A model generated the notes under the pieces. That model was not told the origin of the DNA, did not search any database, and saw only the letters and a program-made list of their open reading frames with translations. From Rickettsiales bacterium (GTDB taxonomy: Bacteria > Pseudomonadota > Alphaproteobacteria > Rickettsiales > UBA8987), in assembly GCA_028282625.1 (NCBI GenBank), contig JANQHP010000198.1:1-11341 (forward strand): a stretch of DNA of 11,341 bases, given 5' to 3'. Every line of letters begins with the position of its first letter. The first letter of the stretch is position 1. The translations under genes and the position numbers were made by a program. Below, piece by piece: positions 6,396 to 11,341 of this stretch.

Positions 6396-7520
6396 ATGCC
6401 CGACCCCTCCACCCATATCCCGTTTCTTGACCTCACGCGGGCGCATGCCGAGCTGCAAGCAGAAATTGAAGCCGCGCTTTGCGCAGTCGCCAGAAGCGGA
6501 TGGTACATTGGTGGCGTGCCTCTGGCGGCCTTTGAGGCTGAGTTTGCCGATTTTTGCGGCAGCAACCACACGGTCGGCGTGGGTTCCGGGCTTGAAGCAC
6601 TTCGCTTAAGCCTTGTGGCACTCGAGATTGGCGCAGGCGATGAGGTCATCGTACCTTGCCACACCTTCATTGCGACCTATCTGGCCGTGATGGCGGTCGG
6701 TGCGGTGCCGGTACCCGTCACGTGTGGGCAGAATTACCTGATCGACCCGGCCGCCATCGAACCAGCGATCACACCGCACACCAAGGCAGTCCTTCCCGTG
6801 CATCTGTATGGGCAATGCTGCGATATCGATGCCATCCAGGCACTGGTCGCAACGCACGATCTGCGTGTCATCTATGACGCGGCCCAGGCGCACGGCGCAC
6901 ACCATCAAGGCAAACCGATTGGCGGGGCGGGGGATGCAGTGTGCTGGAGCTTTTACCCCGGCAAGAATCTGGGTGCGCTCGGCGATGGTGGCGCGGTCAC
7001 CACCCACGACGCAGCGCTCGCAAAGCGTATCCGTCGGCTGGCCAATTATGGCTCGGAAGCAAAATACCACCATGTGGAAATAGGCACCAATTCGCGCCTG
7101 GACCCGATGCAAGCAGCTGTGCTCTCGGTCAAGCTGCGTCATCTTGATGCATGGAATGCCCGAAGGCGCCAGGTTGCAGAAGTCTACCACTCCCTACTGA
7201 AAGAAGCACTGCCGGCAGAAGTGATCTTGCCCGCCTTGCCGGATGAAGCCGACGCGCATGTCTGGCATCTGTTTGCGATCCAAGTACCAGATCGCGACAA
7301 AGTGCAGCAGCAACTAAAAGCCAAGAGCATACAAACCCAAATCCACTATCCCGTGCTGGCCACCGACCATCCATGCTTTCCCGCGCTACAAGCCGAATAC
7401 CAGCACCAGTTTGCGCATGAGCGTGCATGGTGTAACCGGCTTCTCTCCCTGCCCATGTCGCCGCATCACACAGCAGAAAAAATCGAGCAAGTCGCCCAGG
7501 CACTGGTCCAATGTTTTTAA
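6396..7520 (+). CDS. dTDP-3-keto-6-deoxyhexose 3-aminotransferase (DegT/DnrJ/EryC1 family, FdtB/QdtB type)
   Basis: A PLP-dependent aminotransferase of 374 aa that puts an amino group on C3 of the ketoisomerase product, giving dTDP-Fuc3N or dTDP-Qui3N. Family landmarks: IPFLDL at residues 8-13, SGWYIGG at 34-40, GVGSGLEAL at 61-69, VPCHTFIAT at 87-94, and DAAQAHGA with D161 and Q164 contacting PLP. SFYPGKNLGALGDGG at 185-199 carries the Schiff-base lysine K190. NSRLDPMQAAVL and YPVLATDHPCF occur later. The ATG at 6396 is the best start because homology begins at once; the upstream GAGGAGG (6374-6380) is 15 bases away, a long spacing. The end overlaps the glycosyltransferase start by 10 bases. 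Fdt versus Qdt cannot be decided from the motifs, so the symbol is left blank. Confidence 0.94.
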   Translation: MPDPSTHIPFLDLTRAHAELQAEIEAALCAVARSGWYIGGVPLAAFEAEFADFCGSNHTVGVGSGLEALRLSLVALEIGAGDEVIVPCHTFIATYLAVMAVGAVPVPVTCGQNYLIDPAAIEPAITPHTKAVLPVHLYGQCCDIDAIQALVATHDLRVIYDAAQAHGAHHQGKPIGGAGDAVCWSFYPGKNLGALGDGGAVTTHDAALAKRIRRLANYGSEAKYHHVEIGTNSRLDPMQAAVLSVKLRHLDAWNARRRQVAEVYHSLLKEALPAEVILPALPDEADAHVWHLFAIQVPDRDKVQQQLKAKSIQTQIHYPVLATDHPCFPALQAEYQHQFAHERAWCNRLLSLPMSPHHTAEKIEQVAQALVQCF

Positions 7521-8752
7521 GATCAAAAAAGCACGTAACGTCACAACGCAGACGCATCACGATGCGGCGCTTTCGCCGCCTGTGTCTACGTTTCCTCTGC
7601 CATCTGTTTCCTTTTTGCAAAACCACGCTGCATTTTTTTGAAACGCCCATCCCCATTGATCGCATTGCCACCATGCCTCCTGTGGCAACATATGAAGAGA
7701 CTGCTACGCTGGAGGAAAAGGACGCGGTGCTTAGTGAGGCCGAGAAGGATTTTATCCGCCGCTGCTGGAACCAGGAAGAAGAGATCATACCCGAGCATGT
7801 GGAGGGCAAAGAGGCATTTTACCTTGCAGAAGACCTCACCATCTATGGCCGTACGGGCGCGATGGTGCATCAGGAACGCATCGTGGTTGACTCGTTTTCT
7901 AACGCAAAAGAGGTGAGCGACAATCGCTGCAAACCCTCTTTGGGCCTCAAGAAAGTCCCAGCCGATGCACGCACCTGCTACTACTCCATGGTGGAAGTTG
8001 CCAAGGGCCACAAACAGTTTTATCACTTTTTCATCGATTTTTTATTCCGGCTGTTTTGCCTGGCACGTGCCATCGAAAAAAATCAGATAAACCAACCCCA
8101 CATCACCATTCTGGTGAACCATGATTTGGCACGCTACCAGGAAAAAGCCTATGCCTATCTTATGGCGCGTTATCCCAGCATCGCCGTCCAGAAGCTGGCG
8201 CCAAGCGAGTATATCCATGCGAAAAAACTGCTCTATTTCGAGCGCACCCAAAATATCCACACAAGCTTTCTATCGCCTGAATATCTCGCTTTCATCCATC
8301 GCATTTTTCAGCCCGAATCGTTGCCAAAATTTGCACGAGAAGAGCTTAAAGGACGCTATTACATTAGCCGAAACGACACCAAGAACCGGCACGTTGAAAA
8401 TGAGAAAGCGCTCACGCCGCTGCTTGAAGCTTACGGGTTTGAGGTGATCTACCCCACGACCTTGCCGCTGGAAAAGCAGATTGAAATCTTTGCCACTGCT
8501 GAGGTGATCCTCGCTCCGATTGGTGCCGCCCTTACCAACATCATCCATGCGCATCCCAGCACAAAAATCGGGCTATTTTACCCAGATGGGCTACTTGGCA
8601 GTCAATATCTGTGGCTGGCCAAAGCCGTAGGCATCAAAAAGGTGGAGCATGTCAGCGCAGGCAAAATGCGCGGGCGACGCAAGCATTTTACCATCTCGCA
8701 GGCGTTGCTTGAACAAACGCTAGAGGCACTGAAACTTCCCCCTGCGGCGTAA
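7511..8752 (+). CDS. GT61-like (DUF563) glycosyltransferase
   Basis: A 413-aa protein whose C-terminal half matches the GT61/DUF563 fold: GRYYISRNDTKNRHVENEKA (residues 281-300), then YGFEVIYPTTLPLEKQIEIF and EVILAPIGAALTNIIHA (331-347). The middle has QFYHFFIDFLFRLFCL (169-184), corresponding to the family's YHFL-D-L-PRL element. In this family the late motif is usually GPHGAALTN; here the His is I337. The N-terminus is strongly basic and then hydrophobic (23-43), suggesting peripheral attachment to the inner membrane. It probably adds a sugar to a surface glycan, perhaps the 3-amino sugar made by the preceding genes. The ATG at 7511 overlaps the aminotransferase by 10 bases, implying coupling; an in-frame ATG at 7562 is the alternative. 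A broken paralogue lies at 2911-3191. The gene ends 12 bases from a convergent gene with no obvious terminator. Confidence 0.85.
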   Translation: MFLRSKKHVTSQRRRITMRRFRRLCLRFLCHLFPFCKTTLHFFETPIPIDRIATMPPVATYEETATLEEKDAVLSEAEKDFIRRCWNQEEEIIPEHVEGKEAFYLAEDLTIYGRTGAMVHQERIVVDSFSNAKEVSDNRCKPSLGLKKVPADARTCYYSMVEVAKGHKQFYHFFIDFLFRLFCLARAIEKNQINQPHITILVNHDLARYQEKAYAYLMARYPSIAVQKLAPSEYIHAKKLLYFERTQNIHTSFLSPEYLAFIHRIFQPESLPKFAREELKGRYYISRNDTKNRHVENEKALTPLLEAYGFEVIYPTTLPLEKQIEIFATAEVILAPIGAALTNIIHAHPSTKIGLFYPDGLLGSQYLWLAKAVGIKKVEHVSAGKMRGRRKHFTISQALLEQTLEALKLPPAA

Positions 8753-8764
8753 CACAAACGTGTC

Positions 8765-9565
8765 CTAAAATTTCCTGCCAAGTGCAAATTTCACCAGATG
8801 GTCTGCGCCAGAAGAAGAAATCCCTGTGCGGTAACCCGCCGCAAAGAAAACCCCGTTATGGAAGCTGCCTTTGATGCCCGGCCCAATCTGATGGTCCTGA
8901 TTGGAGTAGCCCGAAAGGTCGTTTAAGCGCCCAAAATCGTTGAACATATCCACGCCAATCTCAAACGATTTCAACGCAGCAGGCGGCGTGAGGCGATACA
9001 TCACCTGGTTCCGAAATTCCAGCAAAATCCCATCATCCGCGTTTGGGCCCACATCATGTTCCATCATCGTGTTATGCCGCCATTTCCATTTCTCACCGAT
9101 CGTGCCTTGTGCCAAAAAGCGTACCTCCAGCTCATGCGGCGTTTTGTCGCCATCACTATGCGTATAGACCAGGCGTATGCCCCCATCAAAGCCGTGCTGC
9201 TCACGCGCAATCAGGTGGAAGCGGTGCTCCATCGTGATCGCCTGATGCTCCAGATTGTCTCCCTTGCGCTTATCCTGCGCGGTGATCAGCCGAAACGCAT
9301 ACCGGTCGGTGAAGCCATAATCGTAATGCTGGCGGATGCGCAGGCGCTTATTGGCCGAAAAGCCCGGCTCATCTTCCGAGTAGCCAATGCGAAACTCCAC
9401 CGAAGAAGCACCCTTGGTCACCGTCGCACCACCCACATGGCTGATCGGCGAGGAGGCCCACGCTGCCACAGATCCCAGGCACAGCACCATACCCGCAAGC
9501 GCACCGCATAAGCGCACACATTTTTTACCCCCACCCAAAAGGCGTACTGTTTCAAAAAAAGACAT
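8765..9565 (-). CDS. predicted outer-membrane beta-barrel protein, unknown role
   Basis: A 266-aa exported protein. From the chosen start there is a basic n-region, a hydrophobic core ALAGMVLCLGSVAAWA and a likely signal peptidase I site after A37 (AAWA before SS). The mature part has alternating polar/apolar strands rich in aromatic and charged residues (SSVEFRIGYSEDEPGF, RHNTMMEHDVGPNADDGILL). It ends VKFALGRKF; a C-terminal Phe on a final strand is the usual recognition signal for outer-membrane barrel assembly. No family is recognised. In-frame ATGs at 9574, 9568 and 9565 are all possible and none has a clear ribosome-binding site; the TTG at 9628 is less likely. It converges on the glycosyltransferase gene and diverges from the gene at 9759. 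It may display or export the glycan or be unrelated. Confidence 0.72.
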   Translation of the reverse strand: MSFFETVRLLGGGKKCVRLCGALAGMVLCLGSVAAWASSPISHVGGATVTKGASSVEFRIGYSEDEPGFSANKRLRIRQHYDYGFTDRYAFRLITAQDKRKGDNLEHQAITMEHRFHLIAREQHGFDGGIRLVYTHSDGDKTPHELEVRFLAQGTIGEKWKWRHNTMMEHDVGPNADDGILLEFRNQVMYRLTPPAALKSFEIGVDMFNDFGRLNDLSGYSNQDHQIGPGIKGSFHNGVFFAAGYRTGISSSGADHLVKFALGRKF

Positions 9566-9758
9566 CATGACCATTGAGACGATGCAAAGATTATGGTAAT
9601 ATCTACCATCTAAACTACGGAAATACAATCAAAAACTAACCCCAAGAATCAGGCATAGATTTTTGTCCCCTTCTCGTGTATCAATGGTTGATGAATTGTA
9701 AATATATGAAAATGAATTAAATAGCACCTAAGTTATAAACACCAAAAAATATCAAAGA
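9566..9758. promoter_or_regulatory. AT-rich divergent intergenic region
   Basis: This region separates the minus-strand barrel gene from the plus-strand SAHH-like gene and should hold both promoters. A TATAAA at 9734-9739 is the best -10-like element for the rightward gene, but I see no matching -35. A small palindrome ATCAA-TGG-TTGAT (9680-9692) could be an operator half. No coding sequence or RNA gene is apparent. Support for each individual element is weak. Confidence 0.3.
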
Positions 9759-10898
9759 ATGTCACAAAGAAATTTTAATTATCATGAATTTAACCGGGTG
9801 GGTGATGCACTAAACAAGCGCCTCTTTGTTGATACATCACCCCATGAGAACTTGGCTGTTGTTTTGGTAGCACATTCATTATTCACATCCCTGCCAACCA
9901 TCGATGCCGCCGAGACTTTATGCGGAAAAGATAACCTTCGAATGGTCTTTAAATCCTCCTCTCAAAGCGATGATTTTGAGAGCCATTTGGTACAAAGGGG
10001 CAATTTGGCACTTGATGTAAGGAAAGAAGATTTCAGAAAACGCCCAGATTTGGTCATTAGGGCACTCCAGCATACTCTGGAAGAAACAAGGGCAGAAAAA
10101 ATTCTTCTGTTGGATCACGGTGGATATGGCGCCTACCATTGGAATGACTTAAAGTCCGAACTGCCCATTGCCGGGGTGGTGGAATATGGCCTCAATGGCG
10201 AAAAAAGGTACGAGCAGCTTGATGCTAACGGGATCCCTTTTGCATCGGTTGCCCAATCTGCGATCAAAAAAGATGCGGATTATTCGGCCGGCAGAGTCAT
10301 TGGTCACCTTGGTACCAATATTAGTCAGGGCTTTCGAGGCTATGGAATGCATATGCGTCATATGACACGTGTGGGCGTGATTGGGTTCGGCAAGCTTGCT
10401 TCAAGAGCAGCACAAGTGTTGAGGGATCAGGGGGCGCATAATATCGTTGTTTACGATACAGACCCTGCAAAAATGATTGAGGCATCCGGTCTAGGGTATA
10501 ATATTTCTGCTACGAGTGTTGAGGAATTAGTAGAACGATGTAACTTTATTATCGTCGGCACGGACAATGCACCCATCAAGCCAGAAATGTATGGTCTAAT
10601 GCGTGATCAAACTATGATTGCAACCGTCACCTCTCCAGATGATACCTTGGATATAGACACACTGCTTGCACAAGATGTGCTAACGCATGCACAAAAGGTT
10701 AAAAAAGAACCAAGGATCACAACATATAGCCACGGTGATAAAGAAATTCACTTAATTGAAGATGGCGATGCGGCGAACCTAAAGTCACCTTTTGGTGTAG
10801 ATGACCCCACCTTGTTTATGCCACTATGTTTACACGCATTAGTTGGCCACGCTTTATTGGATGAAGGGGAAATAACCCCTGGAAGATGCAAGAATTAG
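9759..10898 (+). CDS. S-adenosylhomocysteine-hydrolase-like NAD-binding protein
   Basis: A 379-aa protein with SAHH-like architecture. The N-terminal part has LLLDHGGYGAYHW (residues 117-128), matching the SAHH DDGGD region, and GVVEYGLNGEKRY (139-151), matching GVSEETTTGVHRL. SAIKKDADY (167-175) follows, where K170 and D174 align with the catalytic Lys/Asp pair of SAHH SVTKSKFDN. The Rossmann domain begins VGVIGFGKLASRAAQVL (205-221), with acidic D233 in VVYDTDP favouring NAD. The third glycine of GxGxxG is Ala, the TTT of the substrate loop is absent, and there is no C-terminal K-x3-Y tail. It is also shorter than true SAHH (about 430 or more residues). It is therefore probably a divergent relative with another substrate, not the housekeeping enzyme. 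It overlaps a 30-aa ORF and precedes another coupled gene. The ribosome-binding site is weak. Confidence 0.8.
   Translation: MSQRNFNYHEFNRVGDALNKRLFVDTSPHENLAVVLVAHSLFTSLPTIDAAETLCGKDNLRMVFKSSSQSDDFESHLVQRGNLALDVRKEDFRKRPDLVIRALQHTLEETRAEKILLLDHGGYGAYHWNDLKSELPIAGVVEYGLNGEKRYEQLDANGIPFASVAQSAIKKDADYSAGRVIGHLGTNISQGFRGYGMHMRHMTRVGVIGFGKLASRAAQVLRDQGAHNIVVYDTDPAKMIEASGLGYNISATSVEELVERCNFIIVGTDNAPIKPEMYGLMRDQTMIATVTSPDDTLDIDTLLAQDVLTHAQKVKKEPRITTYSHGDKEIHLIEDGDAANLKSPFGVDDPTLFMPLCLHALVGHALLDEGEITPGRCKN
10865..10880 (+). promoter_or_regulatory. small hairpin over a potential ribosome-binding site
   Basis: AGGGG (10865-10869) and CCCCT (10876-10880) pair perfectly around a six-base AAATAA loop, inside the last codons of the SAHH-like gene and 5 bases before the ATG at 10886. 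The AGGGG arm is Shine-Dalgarno-like. Ribosomes finishing the upstream gene would melt the stem, a common coupling arrangement. It may also be a chance short hairpin. Confidence 0.35.
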
Positions 10899-10978
10899 AA
10901 CATTTTACACAAGAAATGTACGTTGAATCTCTTAGAGAAGTGCAGCAACATTACAAAAACCAAGGGGTGTACAGATGA
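10886..10978 (+). CDS. tiny overlapping ORF (30 aa)
   Basis: ATG at 10886 and TGA at 10976-10978 enclose a helical, acidic peptide beginning MQELEHFTQEMYVESL. It overlaps the end of the SAHH-like gene by 13 bases, and its stop overlaps the next start as ATGA (10975-10978), so it bridges the two genes exactly. This suggests either a real micro-protein or a coupling ORF that carries ribosomes into the next cistron. A GGAAG touches the ATG with no spacing, which is poor for initiation. The peptide is too short to classify. Confidence 0.45.
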   Translation: MQELEHFTQEMYVESLREVQQHYKNQGVYR

Positions 10979-11341
10979 GTGATTCCCTACAACATCGAGT
11001 GCATGTGGAAAACACATTATTGCATCACAAACATATCTCTGAGTTTGCGGATATTGAACAGCTAGTAAAGATCATACATCATGCCACGGAGGAGCAGCTG
11101 GAAATGGTGTGTGTAATGGTGCCGATTGCAGAAGATAATAGCGCCATACACTTTATCAGACGGAAGCTGTTTGACTACCATCCAGACCAGTTTGATGCAC
11201 TATTAAAAGACAACGAAATTAAGGGCACCGCTGCTTTTTTTGCAGCCTTGCAATCGGATTTTTCATTTGAGGAGTCGGACACCCAAGAACATTATATTTT
11301 CCTGACTCAACAAGATAAAACGCAAAACGGTGAGAGGCCGT
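10975..11341 (+). CDS. unknown soluble protein, 3' end cut by the window
   Basis: The frame opened by the ATG at 10975 stays open to the window edge (122 codons). The start is well supported: AAGGGG at 10962-10967 lies 7 bases upstream, and the ATG overlaps the preceding TGA as ATGA. The protein is acidic, mainly helical and without membrane segments or a signal peptide (for example EFADIEQLVKIIHHATEEQL around residues 23-42). The segment HFIRRKLFDYHPDQFDALL follows around 60-78. I do not recognise a family. Its coupling to the SAHH-like gene implies a shared function, possibly as a partner or regulator. Confidence 0.75.
   Translation, partial: MSDSLQHRVHVENTLLHHKHISEFADIEQLVKIIHHATEEQLEMVCVMVPIAEDNSAIHFIRRKLFDYHPDQFDALLKDNEIKGTAAFFAALQSDFSFEESDTQEHYIFLTQQDKTQNGERP

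Noticed and set aside
6606..7190. 194-aa minus-strand frame inside the aminotransferase gene
   Set aside because: The plus strand holds a complete PLP aminotransferase with its catalytic lysine; the reverse frame has no family features and arises from codon bias.
7129..7809. 226-aa minus-strand frame across the aminotransferase/glycosyltransferase overlap
   Set aside because: Both plus-strand genes are well supported across this region; the reverse frame is low-complexity and has no recognisable domain.
1..11341. CRISPR arrays, tRNA/rRNA genes, transposases
   Set aside because: I looked for regularly spaced direct repeats, tRNA-like cloverleaf sequences and transposase motifs by eye and saw none; short or divergent cases could be missed without software.

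Overview
The window looks like an accessory region of a Gram-negative bacterial chromosome. The Gram-negative reading rests on an outer-membrane beta-barrel-like protein with a signal peptide and a C-terminal Phe, and on an O-antigen/exopolysaccharide-type dTDP-sugar operon. An alphaproteobacterium is plausible from protein style and from a CGTCATT...AATGACG palindrome, but the sequence alone does not prove it. No rRNA, tRNA, CRISPR array or intact insertion sequence was seen.

Layout. (1) 1-964, plus strand: three tightly overlapping, AT-rich reading frames. They are the tail of an upstream gene, a 73-aa helical protein and a 234-aa all-helical protein of a family that looks HEPN-like. (2) 1121-2717, minus strand: a peroxiredoxin-like protein and a YdjM/DUF457-type membrane protein, separated from the first block by an intergenic palindrome. 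(3) 2748-3291: a gene graveyard on the minus strand. The C-terminus of a GNAT-type sugar acetyltransferase is joined directly to the N-terminus of a frameshifted paralogue of the intact glycosyltransferase found further right. (4) 3292-8752, plus strand: an AT-rich GNAT acetyltransferase gene, then a compact GC-richer operon rmlB, rmlA, a sugar 3,4-ketoisomerase (fdtA/qdtA type), a PLP aminotransferase (fdtB/qdtB type) and a GT61-like glycosyltransferase. (5) 8765-9565, minus strand: a predicted outer-membrane barrel. (6) 9759-11341, plus strand: a divergent S-adenosylhomocysteine-hydrolase-like protein, a 30-aa overlapping ORF and a new protein cut by the window edge.

How the genes work together. 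RmlA makes dTDP-glucose and RmlB makes dTDP-4-keto-6-deoxyglucose. The cupin isomerase moves the keto group to C3 and the aminotransferase aminates it, giving dTDP-3-amino-3,6-dideoxy-galactose (Fuc3N) or -glucose (Qui3N). The dedicated hexapeptide acetyltransferase (FdtC/QdtC) is not in the window, so the GNAT at 3292 is a candidate replacement. The overlapping GT61-like gene may transfer the finished sugar or another residue of the same glycan. The two residues known to set product stereochemistry in the ketoisomerase are mixed, so Fuc3N versus Qui3N cannot be decided by inspection.

Most interesting points: the fossil junction at about 2911, the hybrid ketoisomerase, and the SAHH-like three-gene unit at the right end. 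The last keeps residues matching the SAHH catalytic Lys/Asp but lacks the usual C-terminal tail.
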